Positions 1 through 6,877 of a DNA stretch of 7,220 bases are shown here, piece after piece. The stretch's first letter is position 1, and each line of letters begins with the position of its first letter. The stretch comes from Ghiorsea sp. (GTDB lineage: Bacteria > Pseudomonadota > Zetaproteobacteria > Mariprofundales > Mariprofundaceae). The position numbers were made by a program, and so were the translations under genes. Location: assembly GCA_021772875.1 (NCBI GenBank), contig JAJFLD010000134.1:1-7220 (forward strand), in the 5' to 3' direction. A model generated the notes under the pieces. That model was given only the letters and a program-made list of their open reading frames with translations. It ran no database searches and was not told the DNA's origin.

Positions 1-1548
1 TAATTTATCGGACAACTGCGCAATCAACATGTCAGGATTACCACCAAGCATAATGTCCGTACCACGACCAGCCATATTTGTGGCAATCGTAATCACACCC
101 TTACGCCCAGCTTGAGAAACAATTTCTGCTTCGCGTTCGTGGTGTTTGGCATTCAGTACTTCATGTTTGATACTTTTTTCAGAAAGCATTTCAGAAAGCA
201 TTTCAGATTTCTCAATCGATGTAGTACCTACCAAGACAGGGGCACCCGTCTTGGATGTGCCTATGATATCTTCAATGATAGACAAGTATTTGTCTTCCTG
301 GTCGCGGTAAATCAAATCGCCTAAATCTTTGCGCACCATATTTCTATGCGTAGGTACAATCACTACTTCAAGTCCGTAAATTTTATTGAACTCTTCAGCT
401 TCCGTATCGGCTGTACCAGTCATGCCTGATAAGGTGCCATACATACGGAAAAAATTCTGGAAGGTAATCGATGAAAGGGTTTGGTTTTCAGCCTGAATAA
501 TCGCACCTTCTTTGGCTTCAAGTGCTTGATGTTGACCATCCGAATAACGGCGGCCTGCCATCATACGCCCTGTAAATTCATCAATGATAATCACTTCATT
601 ATCACGAACGATATAATCTTTTTCGCGTGTGAATAAGGTATGCGCCCGCAAACATTGGGTTGCAGCATGAAGCAAGTTGATGCTTTCAGGGTCGAACAAA
701 CTACCTTCTTGCAAATGTCCTGCTTCACGGAACAAGTCTTCAATGTGTTCTATGCCTTGTTCCGTAAAAGAAACTGCCTTGTCCTTTTCATCCAAATCAT
801 AATCAACGGCATCGAGTCTACGAATCAAACCATCCGCTAAGGTATAAAGCTCACCAGCTTGGTCTGTTGGCCCTGAAATAATCAAAGGTGTGCGTGCTTC
901 ATCAATTAAAATCGAATCTACTTCATCGACAATGGCAAAATTATAACCACGTTGCACCAAATCATCGGTTGAAAATGCCATATTATCGCGCAAATAATCA
1001 AAACCGAATTCATTGTTGGTACCATACGTGATATCCGCTGCATATGCAGCTTGGCGATCTTCATGTGCCATATTGCTAACAATCACACCTGTGCTCAAAC
1101 CAAGGGCTGAGTAGAGTCGGCCCATTTGCTCAGCATCACGACTGGCCAGATAATCATTCACCGTAACAACATGCGCACCTTTACCACTTAAGGCATTCAA
1201 ATAAACAGCCAAAGTTGCCGTTAAGGTTTTACCTTCACCTGTTTTCATTTCAGCAATTTTACCTTGATGCAAAATGATGGCACCAAGCACCTGAGAATCG
1301 AAATGGCGCATGCCCATCACACGCGATGAAGCCTCACGCACCACTGCAAAAGCTTCAGGTAATAAACCATCTAAAGATTCACCTTGCGTAATACGACCAC
1401 GAAATTCTTCGGTTTTGGCTAGCAATGCTTCATCGGATAATGCCGTCATACTATCTGCAAAGCTATTGACCTTAGCGACAAGCGGATACAAGCCTTTAAG
1501 CACACGCTCATTGCGATTACCAAAGACTTTCGTTAACATCTTTAACAT
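1..1548 (-). CDS. secA: Protein translocase ATPase SecA, N-terminal 516 residues (3' end outside window)
   Basis: SecA is the motor ATPase that drives unfolded preproteins through the SecYEG channel of the inner membrane. Reading from ATG at 1548, the frame stays open to base 1, so the C-terminal part (about 400 residues in a typical SecA of about 900) is missing only because the window ends. Visible landmarks are Q86 in MRHFDSQVLG, Walker A MKTGEGKTL (M101-L109), Walker B DEVDS (D208-S212), TSIEKSE (from about T443) and the arginine-finger motif NMAGRGTDI around M492, which lies in the second helicase domain. These are at nearly the same positions as in E. coli SecA, so there is no internal insertion. 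The start is supported by AGGGGA four bases upstream; the internal ATG at 1539 (residue 4) has no better site. The gene is 79 bp downstream of the GFA gene and is probably transcribed from its own promoter, though I see no strong -35/-10 pair there. Confidence 0.98.
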   Translation of the reverse strand, partial: MLKMLTKVFGNRNERVLKGLYPLVAKVNSFADSMTALSDEALLAKTEEFRGRITQGESLDGLLPEAFAVVREASSRVMGMRHFDSQVLGAIILHQGKIAEMKTGEGKTLTATLAVYLNALSGKGAHVVTVNDYLASRDAEQMGRLYSALGLSTGVIVSNMAHEDRQAAYAADITYGTNNEFGFDYLRDNMAFSTDDLVQRGYNFAIVDEVDSILIDEARTPLIISGPTDQAGELYTLADGLIRRLDAVDYDLDEKDKAVSFTEQGIEHIEDLFREAGHLQEGSLFDPESINLLHAATQCLRAHTLFTREKDYIVRDNEVIIIDEFTGRMMAGRRYSDGQHQALEAKEGAIIQAENQTLSSITFQNFFRMYGTLSGMTGTADTEAEEFNKIYGLEVVIVPTHRNMVRKDLGDLIYRDQEDKYLSIIEDIIGTSKTGAPVLVGTTSIEKSEMLSEMLSEKSIKHEVLNAKHHEREAEIVSQAGRKGVITIATNMAGRGTDIMLGGNPDMLIAQLSDKL

Positions 1549-1612
1549 GGGTTCCCCTACCTACTTTAACTACGAATTAAAAATTTGACGCAAGATAACG
1601 CGCATCGCATAT

Positions 1613-1628
1613 AAAATCATGTGATTTT
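1613..1628. repeat. AT-rich perfect inverted repeat at the end of the GFA gene
   Basis: The arms AAAATCA and TGATTTT pair perfectly around a two-base centre, and the right edge touches the GFA stop codon. It could form a weak hairpin in the GFA message or be a protein-binding palindrome in front of secA. The stem has only one G-C pair per arm and no clean U-run follows on the minus strand, so a classical intrinsic terminator is not well supported. Confidence 0.35.
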
Positions 1629-2045
1629 TACTTGCTCGCCTTGTTTTCAGGCCATGCTTCAAATTGTGGCAGCTCACTATCTGCTTTTATATCATACCAA
1701 GGTGCTTTTTGTCCCACCCAAATATGACGCGCTGATTTGAGCTTTGGATCATCATCGAGTGTACCAAGTCTGAAAATATAATGTTCTTGATCCACTCTTT
1801 TAGCGTAAATATGTGAGCCGCATTCACCACAAAAGTAACGTTTCTTTCCTGGTGAAGATTCAAAGAATTTAAGCAATGTTTTGCCTACTGCGATATGCAA
1901 CGCATCAAGTGGCACACTGGCAACAGATGAAAAAGCCGTAGCATGTGTTTTCCTGCACGTTGGACAATGGCAATGCACAATATCACCCATACCCCCTGAT
2001 AATCTCATACTGCACGCCACCACACAAACAACTGCCCTTCAACAT
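1628..2045 (-). pseudogene. GFA/CENP-V family zinc protein, frameshifted near the N terminus
   Basis: This family is named after glutathione-dependent formaldehyde-activating enzyme; its members bind zinc through conserved cysteines, and most have no proven substrate. The expected N terminus MLKGSCLCGGVQYEI is encoded from ATG at 2045, behind a good AGGGGA ribosome binding site, but that frame stops at TGA 1983-1985 after 20 residues. The rest of the domain is in another frame, open from GTG 2023 to TAA 1628 (131 residues), with HCHCPTCRKTH, SSPGKKRYFCGECGS and APW..I..ELPQFEAW, all typical of the family. Removing one G from the G5 run (C5 at 1992-1996 on the plus strand) joins both parts into 138 residues with all seven zinc cysteines: C6, C8, C25, C27, C30, C72 and C75. 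As it stands, a product from GTG 2023 would lack the CLC pair and has no good ribosome binding site. It may be a real recent mutation, a homopolymer sequencing error or, less likely, a functional frameshift. Family assignment is confident; broken status depends on the run length being right. Confidence 0.8.
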
Positions 2046-2129
2046 TTTGATTCCCCTCATGCAATAAAATTTCCAGATTTTGCTAAGCCCACTAAGGCCG
2101 TCACCATAACATACCGTAAACTTAAAAAC

Positions 2130-3047
2130 CTACTGACAAATACCCACAACCATCACGCGCTGACCTGCCTCTAGCGATAAGGCTTGGTTATTTTCCACCA
2201 CTTCAATCGGCAACAAAGCAATACCCAATTGCCGTCCTTGAGTATCTGTAGCCAAACTTGATAACGTCCCCACCTTTGCTGTGGTTAACACAGGGCACGG
2301 CAAACCATCAACTATACCTTCTACTTGTACACGGTAGAGTTTCTTTTTAATGCCACCTCGCCAATGCATGCGGCTTGTCACTTCTTGTCCAACATAACAT
2401 CCCTTATCAAAACTTACACCACCACGTTCTATCAAATTGGCATTTAAGGGGTGAATTTTACTATCCCAGTCCACCGCAAAACGAGGCACTCCCCTTATAA
2501 TCCGCCCACGCTCCATTTCACTTTCATCCACATTGCTTGGAATCGTTATGTTTGAACCTATCAACCACACACCATCAGTAGCCGATTCAACCATGCGCAA
2601 CACAAAAACATCATCATCATGATTTGTCGCCAAAATTGCTTGCTCTGGAAGGGGTAAGTTTTGTGTTTGTAAAAAATCATCTACCCCTTCACCTTGCACA
2701 CTTACCACCTGCCATGATGATACTTTGCCCAAACGCAGCGCATAACCCATAGCAAACGTACGCAATCGCTCGACCAAAGCCGCCGACTGTTCACTCGGGC
2801 ATAAAAACATAACCTCAGCCCAATTTTGCTTGATCTCCGTTTGCAACATATAGAAATCTGTAACCGCTTTACTTTGTGGTGTTAGCAACACTGCATACAA
2901 CGCTTGCTGTGATGATAATTTTTTGATGTCTTGGGTGATTTGACCTTGTAAATATGTCAAAATATTTTCGCCCGATGCTTTAATGACATCAAAAGCAGCA
3001 CGGCGAGTTATCTTCATTGTACCAATTTCTTTATCTTCTGCTGTCAT
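2130..3047 (-). CDS. ygfZ: YgfZ/GcvT-family folate-binding protein (iron-sulfur cluster maintenance)
   Basis: YgfZ is a cytoplasmic, tetrahydrofolate-dependent protein needed for activity of some iron-sulfur enzymes, such as the radical-SAM methylthiotransferase MiaB. The 305-residue product has the hallmark KGCYVGQE motif at K215-E222, with the functional cysteine C217, followed by a tRNA-modification-type C-terminal barrel (GGIKKKLYRV to the end). The N-terminal part (LQGQITQDI, LLTPQSKAVTDF) fits the GcvT-like folate-binding fold. Length is close to the E. coli protein (326). ATG 3047 is preferred because GAGGGGAAA lies directly upstream; the alternative ATG at 3017 (residue 11, MKITRRAAF) would align better with many homologues but has only a weak site. 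Its upstream region is the 283-bp gap with two DnaA boxes. It ends 84 bp before the GFA start, so the two may share a transcript. Confidence 0.95.
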   Translation of the reverse strand: MTAEDKEIGTMKITRRAAFDVIKASGENILTYLQGQITQDIKKLSSQQALYAVLLTPQSKAVTDFYMLQTEIKQNWAEVMFLCPSEQSAALVERLRTFAMGYALRLGKVSSWQVVSVQGEGVDDFLQTQNLPLPEQAILATNHDDDVFVLRMVESATDGVWLIGSNITIPSNVDESEMERGRIIRGVPRFAVDWDSKIHPLNANLIERGGVSFDKGCYVGQEVTSRMHWRGGIKKKLYRVQVEGIVDGLPCPVLTTAKVGTLSSLATDTQGRQLGIALLPIEVVENNQALSLEAGQRVMVVGICQ

Positions 3048-3330
3048 TTTCCCCTCATTTTTCTTTAAAAATCAAGCAATTAAATTTTTTTAATCTTTCT
3101 AAAAAAGTTGTACACGCAAACTGTGGATAACTTTGTGGATAACACTACCTACAACCCAAATACTATTGAACACTTAGACCCTACACCATACTTGTCTAAA
3201 AAATAGGCATCCACCATTTATCTTTATATAACAATGACTTACAAGCCATACCTACACCAGTCTGCGAAGTAGAGAAGCTAATTGTGACAAACTCATGACA
3301 GCCATCCCAAAAGGTGAATAAGTTTCAGTG
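3048..3330. other. Intergenic region between hpnE and ygfZ with AT-rich tract
   Basis: This 283-bp gap is the longest non-coding stretch in the window. Bases about 3056-3110 are roughly 85% A+T by hand count, next to the DnaA-box pair at 3122-3142. The remainder must carry the end of the hpn transcript and the ygfZ promoter, but I found no GC-rich hairpin with a U-run and no convincing -35/-10 pair. A 28-codon reading frame (3338 to 3252, minus) overlaps the hpnE stop; it is discussed under findings and not called as a gene. Confidence 0.6.
3122..3142 (-). promoter_or_regulatory. Two perfect DnaA boxes in direct repeat
   Basis: The minus strand reads TTATCCACA at 3142-3134 and again at 3130-3122, both exact matches to the strong E. 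coli DnaA box, in the same orientation and 12 bp apart start to start. An AT-rich tract begins about 12 bp beyond the second box on the side toward ygfZ. Two exact nonamers so close together are unlikely by chance. They could regulate ygfZ, titrate DnaA or belong to a replication origin. Neighbouring genes are not the usual dnaA, rpmH or mnmG, so an origin is only a possibility. Confidence 0.6.
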
Positions 3331-4572
3331 TCAAGCATTAATTTTTGTAGCATTTATCACCAAAGCGCTTGTTTTCTCCGCCGAAATCACTGCAAGTTCA
3401 ATGGTAGCAGGCAGTTGCCCCGGGCCAGGTGATTCACCTGCGTCAAAAACATGTTGTGGCAGATTTAGTTGCTGTTGTTCACGAACCAATACGGTTGCTC
3501 GTTTTTCCCGAATCAACCGTGTTTTTTCTGGATGAGCTAACTTTTGGCCGGCCATACTTTCAATTTCAGCCAAAACCAAGCGAACACATTCATCTTGTGT
3601 TTGCTCAGATACATCGGCACTCACCGTCACACACAAATGTTGCAAACCATCTTCCTTCATCATTGCACTCACCTGAAACAACCATTGGCTATACGTCCCC
3701 AACATACCAACCATCATCGAAGGCAGAGCAATATGCTGGGCAAACCACAGATGAATGTTGGTAATGATTTGTGTTTCCACTTCAGCTTCAATACCCAACA
3801 AACGATTTCGCGCAAATGCAGGCAAAGCAAGCACCACCACATCATGATCCAACTCAGACAAATTACGCACCGTATGCCGCAAGGCTAAACACACACCAAG
3901 CGCACGTAATTTTTTAGCAACAGGTTCAATCAAAGCTTGAGACAAAGGTTTGTTAAACCAGCCCATCTTGGCATTTTTTTGGGAGGAAAATGAGGTCGCC
4001 AAAACCCGCGCAAAGGTTTTAGCATTGGCAGTGTGTAAGGGTTCATTCATTACACCTAAACACAACACATTAAGCATATCTTGAATAAGAATGTCTGGCG
4101 CATCGATTTGTGCAAACCATTCGGCAACAGTTTGTTTTTCATTCCGGTTATGCATGGTCAGTGCAATTTTCAACATCGCTTTTACACTTGCCCAGCCATG
4201 GTTTGGCATCTTTGCAACCGCCCATAACAAAGCCAGTGATACAGGCAACCAAGCCACTGCTTTAAGCGCAAAGAAGCCACGTTGCTTATCCCACAAGGGC
4301 AAACATAAATTAGGCTGCCATGTTACATGATGACTTGCTTCAACATCTGCCAATAACTTTTGTGTTGCCGCATAAGCACCCACCATCAAATGAGGCCCAT
4401 TATCCACCCAAGTTTGTAAGTCTTCATCATAAAAAGACTTGGTGCGCCCACCCAAAGCTGGCGCAGCTTCAAATAAATCTACCTTAAAGCCATGTTCGGC
4501 AAGGCGCAGTGCAGCGGTTAAACCAGCAATACCACCACCCACCACGGCTACACGCTGCTGCCCTGCGTCCAT
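3331..4572 (-). CDS. hpnE: Hydroxysqualene dehydroxylase HpnE (FAD-dependent amine oxidase/phytoene desaturase family)
   Basis: HpnE reduces hydroxysqualene to squalene, the last step of the three-enzyme route from farnesyl diphosphate. The 413-residue product starts with an FAD-binding Rossmann motif VVGGGIAGL (G12-x-G14-x-x-G17), the ribose-binding acid E35 in DLFEA and GGRTKSF (G41-F47), all standard for this superfamily. The C-terminal flavin motif is recognisable as LPATIELAV (L387-V395) but diverges from what I expect: AGE (378-380) where AGD(W) is usual, and L393 where G is usual. On sequence alone a carotenoid desaturase would be possible; direct linkage to hpnD and hpnC makes HpnE much more likely. 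ATG 4572 shares one base with the hpnD TAA (TAATG), so translation is probably coupled. The only purine-rich site, AAGG, lies about 12 bases upstream. Confidence 0.9.
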   Translation of the reverse strand: MDAGQQRVAVVGGGIAGLTAALRLAEHGFKVDLFEAAPALGGRTKSFYDEDLQTWVDNGPHLMVGAYAATQKLLADVEASHHVTWQPNLCLPLWDKQRGFFALKAVAWLPVSLALLWAVAKMPNHGWASVKAMLKIALTMHNRNEKQTVAEWFAQIDAPDILIQDMLNVLCLGVMNEPLHTANAKTFARVLATSFSSQKNAKMGWFNKPLSQALIEPVAKKLRALGVCLALRHTVRNLSELDHDVVVLALPAFARNRLLGIEAEVETQIITNIHLWFAQHIALPSMMVGMLGTYSQWLFQVSAMMKEDGLQHLCVTVSADVSEQTQDECVRLVLAEIESMAGQKLAHPEKTRLIREKRATVLVREQQQLNLPQHVFDAGESPGPGQLPATIELAVISAEKTSALVINATKINA

Positions 4573-5462
4573 TAAAAATCAAGCCTTAGTGGTAAAAGCT
4601 TCTTGCCTGCTTTCTTTTCATAAGCCCAAGCACGCCAAGCCACCCAGATTTTACGCAAAGGACTAAGCCGCGCATGTTTTTTCCAGACATCAAAGTTTAT
4701 TAGCTCAAGCTTAGCCAAATGTGCATAATAAATCGCACCCATCATCAATGAGGGACACAAACTTCGCCTATCTTCAGCAGGAAGTGCAGCCAATGCATCA
4801 ACGTAAGCCTGCTTGGCCTTATTCTCGACATATTGTAACAAAGCTTTGAGGTTTTGGTTTACACCTTCATCTTCACCAAAACCATCACGAATATCTTGAT
4901 CAGTAACTTTAAACTTTGCTCTTGTTTGCTGCGGCAGATAAATCCGCCCTATTTTGGTATCTTCATAAACATCACGTAAAATATTGGTCAATTGCAAAGC
5001 TTCACCCATGTTTAAAGCAAAACTTTTCGACGCTTCATTTTTAAAGCCAAACACAGCAATCGACATCAACCCGACAACACCAGCAACGCGGTAACAATAC
5101 AACGTCAAATCATCTTCACTTACGATTGGTTTGCCCGATACATCCATCAGCATACCTTCAATCATTTCTGTGAATTGTTCTTTTTCAATAGGGTAGTGTT
5201 TGATTGTCCACATCAACTCTATACCCACAGGATGTCGAGCTTGCCCTGCATACACTCTATCCACTTCATCCTGCCAAAAAGATAGTTTCTGCATGGCGAC
5301 ATCTTTATCTTTGATTTCATCGGCAATATCGTCAACCTCACGACAAAAGGCATACAACGCCATCATCGCGCGGCGTTTTTCAGGCGCTAAAAATAAAAAT
5401 GCATAAAAAAATGATGAGCCAGAACCTCGTGTTTTATCTTCACAATACTTTTCAGGGGTCAT
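4572..5462 (-). CDS. hpnD: Presqualene diphosphate synthase HpnD (trans-isoprenyl diphosphate synthase, head-to-head)
   Basis: HpnD condenses two farnesyl diphosphates to presqualene diphosphate, the first committed step to squalene. The 296-residue protein has both Mg-binding aspartate motifs of the squalene/phytoene synthase family: D44-D-I-A-D48 in YAFCREVDDIADE and D164-V-Y-E-D168 in LQLTNILRDVYEDTKIGRIYLP. The NILRDxxED form of the second motif separates HpnD and phytoene synthases from HpnC, which has NFWQD. ATG 5462 is chosen over the longer GTG start at 5498 because it overlaps the hpnC stop as ATGA and has AGGA five bases upstream; the 12 extra residues (MPKPLCQAARKD) are not like the family N terminus MTPxxYC. 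Phytoene synthase is the main alternative, made unlikely by the hpnC and hpnE neighbours. Confidence 0.95.
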   Translation of the reverse strand: MTPEKYCEDKTRGSGSSFFYAFLFLAPEKRRAMMALYAFCREVDDIADEIKDKDVAMQKLSFWQDEVDRVYAGQARHPVGIELMWTIKHYPIEKEQFTEMIEGMLMDVSGKPIVSEDDLTLYCYRVAGVVGLMSIAVFGFKNEASKSFALNMGEALQLTNILRDVYEDTKIGRIYLPQQTRAKFKVTDQDIRDGFGEDEGVNQNLKALLQYVENKAKQAYVDALAALPAEDRRSLCPSLMMGAIYYAHLAKLELINFDVWKKHARLSPLRKIWVAWRAWAYEKKAGKKLLPLRLDF

Positions 5463-6355
5463 GTCTTTCCTCGCTGCTTGGCATAGTGGTTTGGGCACAG
5501 TGTCAGCAAGCCAATATTAAGGCTGACTTTCAACCAATCAAGCTTGGTTAATGTAGGGCGTTGATGCAAAGGGTCTGGCAGTTTTGCGGTGGCATGTAAA
5601 ATGGACATGCCGCCGACAAGCGTTGCCGCAATCTGAATGCGTAAACGTATGGACAAATATGGCAATAATCTATGTCCTTGGTTAAACAAGGTTTGTGTTT
5701 CTGTTATGGCCAGTTTCAAAGCTGGGGCCAACTGCCTTGATGACACTTTATTGGCCAATAAGTCATCGCGTTTTATACCTGACACATCAAGCCAAGTCAC
5801 AGCCAAATAACAACGTTTTTTAGGGATATCCACTTTAAAATCTTGCCAAAAATTGGTGAGTTGCAACGCTGTGCAAACTGCATCTGAATATTCTAAGGCA
5901 TCTTTGTCATGGATATGGTGCAATGCCAGCATAAGTCGGCCAATAGGATTAGCTGAATGTTTAGCATAAAATTTTAAACTATCTAAACTTTCAAAACCCT
6001 TGAAATTCACGTCCATCCTAAAGGCTGTTAATAAATCTCGAAAAAGCTGCACAGGTAAAACATGTTTTTCCATGACATCGGCCAAGGCTACAAACACTTG
6101 ATTGTCCGTTTCGCCTTTTAAACAAAGATCGAGTTGCTGCTCCCAATCATCGAGCTTTTGCAAACGCTCTGTATTCGAGATCTCACCTTCATCGGCAAAA
6201 TCATCAGCTGCACGGGCAAAAGCATAAATCACAGCAACGGCAGGCCGCAGTTCTTTTTTTAACAGCAATGATGCTGTTGGGAAGTTTTCATAATGTTGAT
6301 TGGCTATATCTTGGCAATATTGATAAGCCTGCGCAATGCGCTCATTTGTTTGCAT
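5459..6355 (-). CDS. hpnC: Hydroxysqualene synthase HpnC (squalene/phytoene synthase family)
   Basis: HpnC converts presqualene diphosphate from HpnD to hydroxysqualene, which HpnE then reduces. The 298-residue product begins with the HpnC-typical HYENFPTASLLL and LRPAVAVIYAFARAADDFADE; the first aspartate motif is D51-D-F-A-D55. The HpnC signature YAKHSANPIGRLML (from Y130) and the second motif NFWQDFKVD (D172, D176) followed by RCYL complete the family pattern. Translation from ATG 6355 lacks a clear Shine-Dalgarno sequence: the 5 bases upstream are preceded by a perfect 12-bp palindrome, and an in-frame TAA lies four codons upstream, so no longer start exists. It is the first gene of the hpnCDE block, overlapping hpnD by four bases, and follows pilZ after 81 bp. 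Confidence 0.95.
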   Translation of the reverse strand: MQTNERIAQAYQYCQDIANQHYENFPTASLLLKKELRPAVAVIYAFARAADDFADEGEISNTERLQKLDDWEQQLDLCLKGETDNQVFVALADVMEKHVLPVQLFRDLLTAFRMDVNFKGFESLDSLKFYAKHSANPIGRLMLALHHIHDKDALEYSDAVCTALQLTNFWQDFKVDIPKKRCYLAVTWLDVSGIKRDDLLANKVSSRQLAPALKLAITETQTLFNQGHRLLPYLSIRLRIQIAATLVGGMSILHATAKLPDPLHQRPTLTKLDWLKVSLNIGLLTLCPNHYAKQRGKT

Positions 6356-6360
6356 CGCAA

Positions 6361-6372
6361 CATCTTAAGATG
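6361..6372. repeat. Perfect 12-bp palindrome just upstream of hpnC
   Basis: CATCTTAAGATG is its own reverse complement and ends five bases before the hpnC start codon, in the place where a ribosome binding site would normally be. It could be an operator, or an RNA stem that limits translation of hpnC. Chance occurrence is not excluded for a 12-bp palindrome in AT-rich DNA. Confidence 0.4.
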
Positions 6373-6389
6373 GATAAGCCTCATGGCAA
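6362..6389 (-). promoter_or_regulatory. Possible sigma70 promoter for hpnCDE giving a near-leaderless mRNA
   Basis: On the minus strand TTGCCA (6389-6384, five of six to the -35 consensus) is followed after 16 bp by TAAGAT (6367-6362, four of six to the -10 consensus). Transcription would begin at or beside the hpnC ATG, which fits the missing ribosome binding site but is inferred only. The -10 lies within the palindrome at 6361-6372. Confidence 0.25.
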
Positions 6390-6436
6390 CCCACAAAGCT
6401 TTTTATGCAGAAACCAGCTATGGCTTCATATAAAAT

Positions 6437-6823
6437 TTAGTCTTGTTTTCGTTTTATACCAAGATGTGTTGCAAATTCATGTTCGATTTTTTGTGTATCT
6501 TCTGCATTATAAAGCACTAAATTTTGAAGATGCTGGTAACTTTCCGAATCAACAGAGGTAAATGAGATTGCAAGATTAGCTCCCATTCTACGATTCACCT
6601 CTCCTTCTGCTTGTATTGCTATTTCCGCTTCTGGTTCACCCAAAAGGATACGTACATGACAAGTATCACCCACATGAAAATCTGATTCACATTCAACACA
6701 CAGGCCATTCATACTCACATCATGCAGTTGTCCACGAATCGATGGCTGACCAGCCACAGTTAATTCTGCCAACATTTGGATCTCTACACGGCTAAATTCA
6801 CGTTTGTTTTTCTCTGCTTGCAT
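6437..6823 (-). CDS. PilZ-domain protein (probable cyclic-di-GMP receptor)
   Basis: A 128-residue single-domain PilZ protein; such proteins typically bind cyclic di-GMP and change the activity of a partner such as a motility or polysaccharide system. Both ligand motifs are present: RxxxR (R8-E-F-S-R12) near the N terminus and D-x-S-x-x-G (D35-V-S37-M-N-G40, in HDVSMNGLCV). The C-terminal ESYQHLQNLVLYNAED resembles the helix of many stand-alone PilZ proteins. No signal peptide or membrane segment is seen. ATG 6823 is chosen because AAGGGG lies six bases upstream; a TTG two codons earlier directly abuts that site and could not use it. It runs in the hpnCDE direction with no clear terminator in the 81-bp gap, so co-transcription is possible, though a functional link is not shown. 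The target of regulation cannot be told from the window. Confidence 0.92.
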   Translation of the reverse strand: MQAEKNKREFSRVEIQMLAELTVAGQPSIRGQLHDVSMNGLCVECESDFHVGDTCHVRILLGEPEAEIAIQAEGEVNRRMGANLAISFTSVDSESYQHLQNLVLYNAEDTQKIEHEFATHLGIKRKQD

Positions 6824-6877
6824 GCACAACCCCTTTATCTCAAAATTAATATCTCATTAAAACTATCGGCAAGGCTA

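Noticed and set aside
2046..2129. Possible terminator or extra small gene between ygfZ and the GFA gene
   Set aside because: There is no GC-rich hairpin with a T-run, and the only ATG frame is 16 codons without a ribosome binding site.
1881..2174. Plus-strand open frame of 97 codons across the GFA gene and the ygfZ end
   Set aside because: It is antisense to recognisable minus-strand domains, has low-complexity composition rich in His, Thr and Ala, and has no family features.
3283..3291. Third DnaA-like box TGTGACAAA and a CRP-like half site in the same place
   Set aside because: It has a mismatch to the DnaA consensus and only half of a CRP palindrome, so neither is better than chance.
3429..3888. 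Plus-strand open frames of 111 and 114 codons opposite hpnE
   Set aside because: They are antisense shadows of a well-supported FAD enzyme, rich in His, Gln and Thr, with no recognisable domain.
5463..5498. Longer hpnD start at GTG 5498, adding 12 residues
   Set aside because: The ATG at 5462 forms an ATGA overlap with the hpnC stop and has AGGA at good spacing; the extra residues are simply the hpnC C-terminal region read in another frame.
6268..6561. Plus-strand open frame of 97 codons spanning the hpnC-pilZ gap
   Set aside because: It overlaps both real minus-strand genes in antisense, and its protein shows no domain or plausible signal.
6824..6829. pilZ start at TTG 6829
   Set aside because: The AAAGGGG site touches this TTG with no spacing, whereas ATG 6823 is six bases away from it.
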